5,428 nt of DNA from Cyclobacteriaceae bacterium (GTDB lineage: Bacteria > Bacteroidota > Bacteroidia > Cytophagales > Cyclobacteriaceae), in contig JAOUOM010000193.1 in NCBI GenBank assembly GCA_029880385.1, positions 1-5,428 of the forward strand. The letters are read 5' to 3'. Position 1 is the stretch's first letter. Each line of letters opens with the position of its first letter. The notes beneath the pieces were generated by a model. It made no database searches. It was given only the letters and a program-made list of their open reading frames with translations, and was not told the DNA's origin. This document shows positions 1-5,428 of the stretch, piece by piece. The position numbers and the translations under genes were made by a program.

Positions 1-156
1 TAAATCCCCCGAAAACCGACCGATTTGAAATGGCCTGTGAAACCTTGCCATCTACCCCACAAACTGCCGCAATTCACGCCAACATCCGAATATAGTGCAT
101 ATTCACTTTATTTCTCTTATATGTATATTTTGTAACCTGTTCATTTTCAGTAACAA

Positions 157-211
157 AAACGTTTTTAAACGTTTGTAGTCGTTTGTAAACGTTTGCACAC
201 GGATAAAAACG
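157..211. promoter_or_regulatory. 10-bp-phased array of AAACGTTT-like sites (candidate operator cluster)
   Basis: Four contiguous 10-mers at 161-200 read GTTTTTAAAC, GTTTGTAGTC, GTTTGTAAAC and GTTTGCACAC. The palindrome AAACGTTT is intact at 157-164, 167-174 and 187-194 and degenerate at 177-184. CG dinucleotides fall exactly every 10 bp, at 160, 170, 180, 190, 200 and 210. This spacing puts every copy on nearly the same face of the helix. The copy at 186-196, TAAACGTTTGC, resembles the central-CG palindromes bound by LacI/PurR-family repressors; that match is family knowledge, and the regulator is inference. The regulated gene is unclear: no convincing gene follows to the right, so a leftward gene beyond the edge is the likelier target. 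Confidence 0.5.
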
Positions 212-229
212 CAACTCGGATTTGTTGCG
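210..229. repeat. Inverted repeat CGCAAC-N8-GTTGCG
   Basis: CGCAAC at 210-215 and GTTGCG at 224-229 are perfect reverse complements separated by 8 bases. The left arm begins at the last phased CG of the neighbouring repeat array. The total length of 20 bp fits a dimeric repressor site, or a short RNA hairpin if transcribed. No T-run follows, so it is not an obvious terminator. Confidence 0.4.
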
Positions 230-274
230 ATGAATCTAACGGTTGTTTGTGTTATTTCCAAAAAGGAACCAAAA

Positions 275-300
275 CCGACAAAAAAAGCCTCCAGTGTCGG
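275..300. repeat. Inverted repeat CCGACA-N14-TGTCGG
   Basis: A perfect 6-bp stem (275-280 with 295-300) encloses a 14-base loop that holds a run of A on the plus strand, which is a run of T on the minus strand. The T-run lies inside the loop rather than after the stem, so this does not fit a standard intrinsic terminator for the leftward dehydrogenase transcript. Confidence 0.3.
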
Positions 301-355
301 CCAGTTTGCAACGGGTGGCTTTTAACATCCCCCTGCCGTAGTGGGTGGCCACTCC

Positions 356-377
356 CCGTTGGTGATACCGCCAACGG
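356..377. repeat. Stem-loop CCGTTGG-N8-CCAACGG
   Basis: A perfect 7-bp, GC-rich inverted repeat (356-362 with 371-377) has an 8-base loop. The perfect 8-bp palindrome GTGGCCAC (345-352) lies just to its left. It is about 200 bases past the stop of the leftward dehydrogenase gene. On the plus strand a T-run (397-402) comes about 20 bases after the stem, too far for a classical terminator. It could be an mRNA 3' structure or part of an unannotated RNA. Confidence 0.35.
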
Positions 378-480
378 AGGTGGTCTTTCCAACTGCTTTT
401 TTATGGGCCAAATCTTGGTGGCTTGAGGGATACGTAAAGAGCACAAATGCCTGCAAACCAGCCCCGGCAGCAGCGGCATC

Positions 481-517
481 CTTTCCGTTGGGCTTGGCTG
501 GCGGGTTGGCCGGAAAG
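481..517. repeat. Inverted repeat CTTTCCG-N23-CGGAAAG
   Basis: A perfect 7-bp inverted repeat (481-487 with 511-517) encloses a 23-base, G/T-rich loop on the plus strand. It lies 58-94 bases beyond the stop codon of the leftward dehydrogenase gene, where a transcript end would be expected. There is no U-tract after the stem in the leftward direction, so a role in termination or mRNA stability is only a suggestion. Confidence 0.3.
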
Positions 518-574
518 ATACAGCGGATGACGGGTAGCCCCGGTGCTAGGGTGCCAGCCCCGCCCGCTCCTGAC

Positions 575-2701
575 TTATTGCGGTGCGGGCAAGGCAAATG
601 CCAGGTAGCTGTCGCCGGAAGGGGAACCCACCTTGCCGCCGCCCCCGGCTGCAATGACCAGGTACTGCCGCCCGTCTACCTCATAGGTGGACGGGGTTGC
701 ATATCCACCTGCCGGTAGTTTGTATTCCCATACAATATGGCCGGTGGCCTTGTCAAACGCACGGATTTTTTCGTCGCGTGTAGCTGCGATAAATACCAGT
801 CCGCCCGCGGTAACGATGGGGCCGCCCAGGTTATGTGTGCCGGTCGGAGGCAGTCCTGCGGCCCGTAGTTCGGGGTATTCGCCAAGGGGTACCTGCCAGC
901 GGATTTCACCCCGGTTGAGGTCAATGGCACTGAGTGTGCCCCAGGGCGGTTTCACACCGGGATAACCCAGGGAATCGAGAAGGATGTTCCAGCCATCGTG
1001 AACATAACGGACCGAGCCTGATGCCGATCCCTGTCCGGAACCGGAAGCGGGCTGTGGGTCGAACAGGTAGTTGACCAAAGCCTCACGCTCATCGGCTGTG
1101 AGGTGGGGAAAGGCGGGCATCTGCCCTTTGCCTGTCTGAAGCTGTGCCTTGACCTGGCTCCGCTGCATCCTGTCGGCCAGCCGGGTGAGCGCGGGAAACA
1201 CGCCGTTTCCTTCCAATTGTGCACCGTGACAGGCGGCACACCCATTGCGGGCATAGAGTGCTGCACCGTCTGGAATACCCGTCGGTTCTTGACCGGTCGT
1301 GAGTTGTTTCATTTTGATGAGCATGGGGATTTCATTGGCATTCACATAGAGCAGGCCGGTCTCCGGGTCAAAGGCCGGACCTCCCCATTCGCCCCCGCCC
1401 CGGGTACCCGGAAACTGAACAACCCCCCGTGTATCGGGTGGGGTAAACATCGGCCCCATGCGGACATCCCGGAGTTTTCGTGCCACAAAGTCATGTGCCT
1501 GCGGCGACAGGTCGGTGATGTCGGCCATCGTAAAGGACTGTCGGACAAAAGGCGGTGGCTGCACGGGAAACGGTTGTGTGGCCCAGGACTCTTCGCCCAG
1601 GAGTTCGGAAACCGGCACGGGTCGCTCTTCGATGGGAAATAGTGGTTCTCCGCTGTCCCTGTCGAAGAGGAAGACATTTCCCATTTTGGTAATTTGTGCC
1701 ACACCGTCCCGTGTTTTGCCGTCGTGGGTTACCGTCACCAGGGTGGGTGGCGCTGGCAGGTCATAGTCCCAAAGATCGTGATGTACAAGCTGGTAATGCC
1801 AGATTCGTTCGCCGGTAGCTGCCTGCAATGCCAGCAGGCAATTGGCAAAAAGGTTTTGGCCTTTGCGGTTGCCCCCATAGAAGTCAAAGGCTGCGGATCC
1901 GGTGGGCACATACACCACTCCCCGTTTTTCGTCGAGGCACATGCCGGCCCATGAATTGGTGCCTCCCACTTGCTGATAGGCATCCGGCTCCCATGTCTGG
2001 TAACCAAATTCACCGGGTTGTGGCAGGGTGTGAAACGTCCATACGGTGTTGCCGGTACGTACATCATAGGCTCTGACGAATCCCGGGGCGGCATCATAGC
2101 CCTCGCCCAAAGCGGTGCCCTGAATCAGGAGATCCTGATACACGATGCCCGGTGAGGTGGCCCAAACCGACAAGCCTGACGGTTCCCTGCCCAATCCTTC
2201 GCGAAGGTCGACCCTGCCCATGGAACCAAATGAGGTAATTGGCTGGCCGGTGGAAGCATCGCGTGCATAGAGGTAAGGCCCGGCAGAAAAAAATATCCGC
2301 TTGTCTGTGCCGTCCTGCCAATAGGTGACACCACGATTTACGCCGCTGGCCTCCCGGCCTTCAAAGGGATCAAAACGCCACACTTCACGACCGGATTCCG
2401 GGTCAAGTGCCATTAGTTTCATTTTGGGTGATGTCACATACATCAAGCCATTGACCAGGAGCGGGTTGCACTGTATCGCTGAGCGGTTGCCTTCACGTCC
2501 GTCGCCGGTATGGTATTGCCATGCTACCTGAAGTTGCTGCACATTGTGTACGGTGATCTGGTCGAGGGAGGAATAGGCGGTACTCCCGTTGTCTCCCCGG
2601 TAGACCGACCAGGTCTGATAGGGATCGTCAGGCGACTGGCAATGAACCAATACAAAAAGGCAGGTGCAAAACAGAAGGTAGGGTAATGCGGGAAATTTCA
2701 T
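575..2701 (-). CDS. PQQ-dependent glucose-dehydrogenase-like quinoprotein with inserted cytochrome c domain, putative lipoprotein
   Basis: This protein should oxidise a sugar or alcohol outside the inner membrane with pyrroloquinoline quinone and pass electrons to its own heme. It has 708 residues from the ATG at 2701, chosen because MKFPALPYLLFCTCLFVLVHC is a good lipoprotein signal with Cys21 as the candidate lipid site. An upstream ATG at 2800 would add 33 unlikely residues. The propeller resembles membrane-bound glucose dehydrogenases throughout: PLLVNGLMYVTSP, then GVVYVPTGSAAFDF, then HHDLWDYD (307-314, around the expected catalytic Asp), and WGTLSAIDL, LGGPIVTAGGLVFI and LPAGGYATP near the C-terminus. 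A cytochrome c domain (about 476-549) sits before the last blades, with CAACH at 488-492 for covalent heme and Met528 in GQMPAF as probable axial ligand. A Gly/Ser-rich linker (551-563) follows it. There are no N-terminal membrane helices of the E. coli Gcd type. The exact substrate cannot be told. Confidence 0.93.
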   Translation of the reverse strand: MKFPALPYLLFCTCLFVLVHCQSPDDPYQTWSVYRGDNGSTAYSSLDQITVHNVQQLQVAWQYHTGDGREGNRSAIQCNPLLVNGLMYVTSPKMKLMALDPESGREVWRFDPFEGREASGVNRGVTYWQDGTDKRIFFSAGPYLYARDASTGQPITSFGSMGRVDLREGLGREPSGLSVWATSPGIVYQDLLIQGTALGEGYDAAPGFVRAYDVRTGNTVWTFHTLPQPGEFGYQTWEPDAYQQVGGTNSWAGMCLDEKRGVVYVPTGSAAFDFYGGNRKGQNLFANCLLALQAATGERIWHYQLVHHDLWDYDLPAPPTLVTVTHDGKTRDGVAQITKMGNVFLFDRDSGEPLFPIEERPVPVSELLGEESWATQPFPVQPPPFVRQSFTMADITDLSPQAHDFVARKLRDVRMGPMFTPPDTRGVVQFPGTRGGGEWGGPAFDPETGLLYVNANEIPMLIKMKQLTTGQEPTGIPDGAALYARNGCAACHGAQLEGNGVFPALTRLADRMQRSQVKAQLQTGKGQMPAFPHLTADEREALVNYLFDPQPASGSGQGSASGSVRYVHDGWNILLDSLGYPGVKPPWGTLSAIDLNRGEIRWQVPLGEYPELRAAGLPPTGTHNLGGPIVTAGGLVFIAATRDEKIRAFDKATGHIVWEYKLPAGGYATPSTYEVDGRQYLVIAAGGGGKVGSPSGDSYLAFALPAPQ

Positions 2702-2938
2702 AGATAGTAGCAGCGGATATGGCAACGAAGATAAAACAGGAACCGAAACCAGCCAGCAGGGAATAGCCGACCGGTAAATGGGGATGAACAATGCCGTCAA
2801 AAGGCCGATATATGGTCGTGTGCGAACCGGATATCACGGTTTAGGGGTAATTGTTATAAAAAACAGCCATAATTGAAAAAATTTCCATTAGGATATTGGC
2901 AAAGAAAAATTTACTTTGTGCTGCCAAAAATCTAATTC
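2702..2938. promoter_or_regulatory. Divergent intergenic region (promoters for both flanking genes expected)
   Basis: This 237-bp region separates the starts of the leftward dehydrogenase and rightward membrane-protein genes, so both promoters should lie here. The half next to the rightward gene is AT-rich. A plus-strand sequence TTACTTTG (2911-2918) differs at one base from the Bacteroidota -7 element TAnnTTTG and lies 20 bases before the ATG at 2939, but no well-spaced -33 element precedes it. No Shine-Dalgarno sequence is seen before either start. A 17-bp dyad at 2825-2841 lies near the middle. The promoter positions are weak predictions. Confidence 0.4.
2825..2841. repeat. Dyad AACCG-N7-CGGTT in the divergent region
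   Basis: Perfect 5-bp arms (2825-2829 and 2837-2841) flank a 7-base spacer that contains GATATC, itself a palindrome. Its position roughly midway between two divergent genes suits an operator able to affect both. The arms are short enough to arise by chance, so confidence is low. Confidence 0.25.
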
Positions 2939-3607
2939 ATGACAAAAATTTCGATTGAGTGGGGCGGATTTGTCCTGCTGGAACCCATGTCTTTTATACT
3001 AAACTGGGTGATGATGCTCCAGAGTTTTTTTTACTTTCATAAATTAAAAGAGTGGCGCAATTCTTCTTTTTCCATTAACTGGAGGTGGTTTTTTTTGTTG
3101 TTCGGGTTGTCGGCGTTTTTTGGCGGGCCTTCCCACCTTTTTTACCATTACACGGGTTTGTTTGGGAAAATCCCCGGATGGAGCAGTGCGGTATTAGCTG
3201 TTTCGTTTATGGAACTGGCCATGGTTTCACTGACAAACCATGAATACCTGAAATCCAGGCTTGAAAAGCTCGTCTATCTTAAGTTGTTCATTACGATTGC
3301 CAGCCTGACCTACAATTTTCATTTTGACGTGGTATTGTTCCACACCATCGGGATGGCCGTATTTATTTTTGTGCCAGGCTTTATCTTCCTGTTCCAGCGA
3401 AGAAATGAGCTCAATTACCTGGTTCTTGGCGTTTTTTCGTTGCTACTGGCCCTTCCCTTCCGCTTGTACGAAGTTGATTTTCACACCTGGTTCAACCGCG
3501 ATGATATAGGCCATGTGATGATGATGACGGCCTTGTATCTCTTTTTCAGGGGCGTCAGGGAATATGAGTCCAATGCCCTTTCCGTGCCACAGGTCAGCAA
3601 GGGATAA
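2939..3607 (+). CDS. Probable seven-helix integral membrane protein, function unknown
   Basis: A 222-residue hydrophobic protein starting at the ATG directly upstream of MTKISIEWGG; no Shine-Dalgarno precedes it. Seven hydrophobic stretches can be read, at about residues 10-32, 50-70, 81-98, 110-127, 131-152, 159-175 and 190-206. Polar residues within or beside helices stand out: Glu15-Pro16 in helix 1, GGPSHLFYHY (62-71, with Ser65 and His66) in helix 2, His135 in helix 5, and His182, Trp184, Asn186, Asp189 and His192 before helix 7. A Ser/His/Asp/His arrangement over seven helices recalls the CREST superfamily of ceramidase-like and PAQR-type hydrolases, and also an uncharacterised Bacteroidota membrane family with a similar EP...GG...H layout (possibly DUF6962). 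I cannot confirm either. It is divergent from the quinoprotein gene and stands alone as a transcription unit in this window. Confidence 0.85.
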   Translation: MTKISIEWGGFVLLEPMSFILNWVMMLQSFFYFHKLKEWRNSSFSINWRWFFLLFGLSAFFGGPSHLFYHYTGLFGKIPGWSSAVLAVSFMELAMVSLTNHEYLKSRLEKLVYLKLFITIASLTYNFHFDVVLFHTIGMAVFIFVPGFIFLFQRRNELNYLVLGVFSLLLALPFRLYEVDFHTWFNRDDIGHVMMMTALYLFFRGVREYESNALSVPQVSKG

Positions 3608-3636
3608 GCCCATTCGATTAGGTGGTTTGGCTCCAT

Positions 3637-3648
3637 GCCGGTACCGGC
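3637..3648. repeat. Perfect 12-bp palindrome GCCGGTACCGGC
   Basis: The palindrome starts 30 bases after the stop codon of the membrane-protein gene. It can pair alternatively with flanking ATGCC (3635-3639) and GGCAT (3651-3655). It is GC-rich in a region of moderate composition, but no T-run follows in either direction. It could be a protein binding site or an mRNA 3' hairpin. Confidence 0.35.
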
Positions 3649-3707
3649 GAGGCATACGTAGCAACATGATTGGTTTTTGAACCAAAAGGGAAATCGACTA
3701 TCTTGTA

Positions 3708-3720
3708 GCAGATTATCTGC
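3708..3720. repeat. 13-bp dyad GCAGATTATCTGC
   Basis: GCAGAT and ATCTGC are perfect 6-bp arms around a single T. It lies about 100 bases before the small reading frame at 3806 and about 340 bases before the ABC gene. The compact symmetric form suits a homodimeric regulator site, but there is only one copy. Confidence 0.3.
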
Positions 3721-3791
3721 CCGAAGACATGCCGGAAGACAGCCATTCCACCCGGAAACTGTAGTGGCAGGCCTTTTTCGTGGTTTACCTT

Positions 3792-3799
3792 TAGCTTTG
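3792..3799 (+). promoter_or_regulatory. Exact match to the Bacteroidota -7 promoter element
   Basis: TAGCTTTG fits TAnnTTTG, the known -7 consensus of the primary sigma factor in Bacteroidota. No clear -33 TTG is found at the usual distance. Transcription from here would begin almost at the ATG at 3806, giving either a nearly leaderless small gene or a leader of about 255 bases for the ABC gene at 4060. A match of this length can occur by chance. Confidence 0.25.
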
Positions 3800-3805
3800 A
3801 AATAA

Positions 3806-3991
3806 ATGAAATACCTGCCAGTCCTGGGTTTTTACCTGTTCGTCTGTACAGCCCCTCCTCCCAACAAATACACCATCGTGCCATTTAGGAACATTGTCCG
3901 GGTGACGGAAGGATCTTTTCCGTCAGATGGATCAACCGTATGGAAAATGGCCTATTCAATCAAGCACGGAAATTCATGGATAAATACCTGA
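3806..3991 (+). CDS. Possible small lipoprotein, unrecognised
   Basis: This 61-residue frame begins MKYLPVLGFYLFVCTAPPP. A Lys after the start, a hydrophobic core and a Cys at residue 14 give a short lipoprotein-like signal, although Val just before the Cys is not the usual Gly/Ala/Ser. After the signal only about 47 residues remain, without a recognisable motif. It points the same way as the ABC gene, 68 bases before it, and an exact -7 promoter match sits just upstream. It may be a real tiny envelope protein, the decayed start of a longer lipoprotein gene, or chance. I give it about one chance in three of being real. Confidence 0.3.
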   Translation: MKYLPVLGFYLFVCTAPPPNKYTIVPFRNIVRVTEGSFPSDGSTVWKMAYSIKHGNSWINT

Positions 3992-4059
3992 TGGAAAGTA
4001 CATAACCCCAGAATCGGACATGCCACTATTTTCTTTGAACAACAAACGCGTAAATAAAA

Positions 4060-5428
4060 ATGAGTGAAACGATTGTCAATGCGCTGGTTCACCTGTTTGC
4101 CATATTTGAAAGTGTCAAGGAAGATGCACAAAAAGATTCCGGCTTACTGATTGTAAAACCGTACCTCGAAAAAAACCTAAACCAGGAACTGGCAGAAGAA
4201 TACCTGGGCCTTTTTTATGATTATCTCGCTTTTTACAAAGAAACAAACCACAACCCGGACAAGACAGCTGAAATCATCATTGACCCGACCAGTATCATCC
4301 AGATTGCCAAAATATGCAATCAGATCAATAAGGAGCTGGGACAGGCCGAACGCATTGTGGTCTTCATCGAACTGCTCGAACTGATCCGCGCAGACGAAAA
4401 GGTCACCGATAAAGAGGAGGAATTTGCCTCACTCGTCGCGATGAACTTTAACATGCGCACCAAAGAAGTCGTCGAAATCAAGGCCTTTATATTCGAAAAT
4501 GGTGACGACACGATCGATGCCCACCGGGGCCTGGTCATCGACAATAAGATGACGGAATGGCCCGAAGAAATCGCCTGGATGATCCGGAAAAAGAAATCGG
4601 TACCCAATGCCACAAAGTTCCACCACCTGTTTGTCGAAAACCTGTTCGGAAGGATCTTCGTGCTGCATGTACCCAGCGTGAATTCCTACGTTTTTCGTTA
4701 TGACGGCCCGCTAAACCTGTATTTGGAAGGAAATAAAATCCTGGTACGGAAATCATACTTTCTCAAACCCGGGGCCATTATCAAAGGGCCCAATATCCGG
4801 TCGATCTATGAAACGGAAATCACCAAACAATTTTTACAGGTAAAAAACCGGGTCAAAACGGTCCTCAATGGCGAAGACCTGGAGTTTCATTTTGACAATT
4901 CCGAAAATGGTATCCAGAAATTTAGTTTTTCAGAAGAATCCGGCCACCTCGTGGGCATCATGGGCGGTAGTGGTGCCGGCAAATCCACCCTGCTCAATAT
5001 TCTGAACGGAAAAATCGAACCCACCAATGGCCGTGTGCACATCAACGGCCACACCGTACAGGAAGCCGCACGCGAAGGGGTAATCGGCTATGTGCCACAA
5101 GACGACCTGTTGTTTGAAGAACTAACGGTATACCAGAACCTTTACTACAATGCCCGGATTTGCTTTAGCGATTTTTCCAAGCCGCTGATTAAAAACACAA
5201 TTGACAAGGTACTCGACGACCTGGATCTCTACGACATCCGCGACCTGAAGGTGGGTGACCCCATGAACAAGAGTATTTCCGGAGGACAACGAAAACGCCT
5301 CAACATTGCCCTCGAACTCATGCGCGAGCCCTCCATCCTTTTTGTGGACGAGCCTACGTCCGGGCTCTCCTCCATGGACTCGGAAAAAGTCATGATGCTC
5401 CTCAAGGATCTGGCCCGAAAAGGCAAAC
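4060..5428 (+). CDS. TerB-domain ABC transporter ATP-binding protein, ABCG-like (3' end beyond window)
   Basis: The first 456 codons of a gene that leaves the window on the right. The ATG at 4060 is fixed by an in-frame TAA 9 bases upstream; the leader is A-rich without a Shine-Dalgarno. Residues 1-95 are helical. Residues about 96-150 look like a TerB-type helical domain, with the typical acidic DEKVTDKEEEF. Residues about 185-290 are a beta-rich linker. The ATPase follows with all motifs present so far: Walker A GGSGAGKST (302-310), Q-loop Gln347 in GYVPQDD, signature ISGGQRKR (406-413), Walker B ILFVDEPTSGL (426-436) and D-loop SSMD (437-440). The H-loop lies past the edge. The RKR after the signature and DEPTSGL resemble ABCG/White half-transporters, so an ABC2-type membrane domain probably follows. 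The cargo is unknown. TerB domains are otherwise linked to tellurite and envelope-stress modules. Confidence 0.93.
   Translation, partial: MSETIVNALVHLFAIFESVKEDAQKDSGLLIVKPYLEKNLNQELAEEYLGLFYDYLAFYKETNHNPDKTAEIIIDPTSIIQIAKICNQINKELGQAERIVVFIELLELIRADEKVTDKEEEFASLVAMNFNMRTKEVVEIKAFIFENGDDTIDAHRGLVIDNKMTEWPEEIAWMIRKKKSVPNATKFHHLFVENLFGRIFVLHVPSVNSYVFRYDGPLNLYLEGNKILVRKSYFLKPGAIIKGPNIRSIYETEITKQFLQVKNRVKTVLNGEDLEFHFDNSENGIQKFSFSEESGHLVGIMGGSGAGKSTLLNILNGKIEPTNGRVHINGHTVQEAAREGVIGYVPQDDLLFEELTVYQNLYYNARICFSDFSKPLIKNTIDKVLDDLDLYDIRDLKVGDPMNKSISGGQRKRLNIALELMREPSILFVDEPTSGLSSMDSEKVMMLLKDLARKGK

Larger units (their letters stand above)
1..574. other. Gene-free region with operator-like repeats and stem-loops
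   Basis: No reading frame here has a plausible start together with protein-like composition. The frames that stay open in the GC-rich half are rich in Pro, Ala, Gly and Arg and look like chance. The left part (about 60-240) is AT-rich and carries the phased repeat array and an inverted repeat listed separately. The right part (about 290-574) is GC-richer and lies downstream of the leftward dehydrogenase gene. It contains inverted repeats at 275-300, 356-377 and 481-517. A minus-strand frame starting with ATG at 51 runs open to the left edge for 17 codons and could be the start of a leftward gene, but it is too short to call. Whether the TAA at 1-3 ends a rightward gene cannot be decided from the window. 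Confidence 0.6.
3608..4059. other. 452-bp spacer with palindromes and one weak small reading frame
   Basis: This stretch lies between the membrane-protein stop and the ABC gene start. It holds a perfect 12-bp palindrome (3637-3648), a small A/T hairpin TTGGTT-TTTG-AACCAA (3670-3685), a 13-bp dyad (3708-3720) and a near-duplicate CCGAAGACA / CCGGAAGACA at 3721-3740. A short open frame (3806-3991) is listed separately. No hairpin followed by a T-run is found, so the end of the upstream transcript is not evident. The promoter of the ABC gene must lie here or further upstream. Confidence 0.5.

Noticed and set aside
1..51. Start of a leftward gene from the ATG at 51
   Set aside because: Only 17 open codons are visible, without a motif or ribosome signal, so it cannot be told from chance.
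356..402. A rho-independent terminator formed by the 356-377 stem and the later T-run
   Set aside because: The T-run begins about 20 bases after the stem and no rightward gene ends here.
193..426. A 77-codon plus-strand frame in the left gene-free region
   Set aside because: It begins with TTG inside the repeat array, has a Cys/Gly-rich, unprotein-like composition and no recognisable motif.
322..654. A 110-codon minus-strand frame over the end of the quinoprotein gene and the GC-rich spacer
   Set aside because: Its first part is an out-of-frame shadow of the quinoprotein gene and the rest is Ala/Gly/Pro-rich, as expected from GC-rich noncoding DNA.
1103..1642. A 179-codon plus-strand frame
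   Set aside because: It lies wholly antisense to the quinoprotein, whose reading is supported by motifs throughout.
2702..2800. An upstream ATG extending the quinoprotein by 33 residues
   Set aside because: The extension would bury the lipoprotein signal and is Pro-rich; the start at 2701 gives a normal signal.
3618..3884. An 88-codon minus-strand frame in the spacer
   Set aside because: It has no motif or plausible start context and overlaps the palindrome cluster and the better candidate frame at 3806.

Overview
The window reads as chromosomal DNA of a Bacteroidota bacterium, possibly a Saprospiria or Cytophagia-like member; this is inference. The reasons are that none of the three confident genes has a Shine-Dalgarno sequence (their leaders are A/T-rich), that the dehydrogenase carries a lipoprotein signal with acidic residues shortly after the cysteine, and that a TerB-like domain fused to an ABCG-type ATPase is a combination I associate with this phylum. 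No RNA gene, insertion sequence, CRISPR array or phage gene was recognised.

Layout. Positions 1-574 hold no convincing gene. An AT-rich part (about 60-240) carries a striking 10-bp-phased array of AAACGTTT-like sites and an adjoining inverted repeat. A GC-richer part (about 290-574) follows, with several stem-loop-capable repeats downstream of the leftward dehydrogenase gene. Positions 575-2701 (minus strand) encode a PQQ-dependent, glucose-dehydrogenase-like quinoprotein with a c-type cytochrome domain inserted in the beta-propeller and a putative lipid anchor. A 237-bp divergent intergenic region (2702-2938) separates it from a rightward gene (2939-3607) for a 222-residue, probably seven-helix membrane protein of unknown function. 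A 452-bp spacer (3608-4059) contains perfect palindromes and one weak candidate for a tiny lipoprotein (3806-3991). From 4060 to the right edge runs the first 456 codons of a large ABC transporter protein: a helical N-terminus, a TerB-like domain, a beta-rich linker and an ABCG/White-like ATPase. It is cut before the H-loop and the expected membrane domain.

How the genes may work together. The dehydrogenase should oxidise a sugar or alcohol at the cell envelope and pass electrons through its own heme to the respiratory chain. The seven-helix protein is divergent from it and may share a control region, but nothing in the sequence proves a functional link. The ABC gene has a long leader of its own and is probably a separate transcription unit. 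Nothing here amounts to a clear new multi-gene system. The best leads are the phased operator-like array at 157-211, the orphan membrane protein with conserved-looking Ser/His/Asp residues, and the TerB-ABC fusion.
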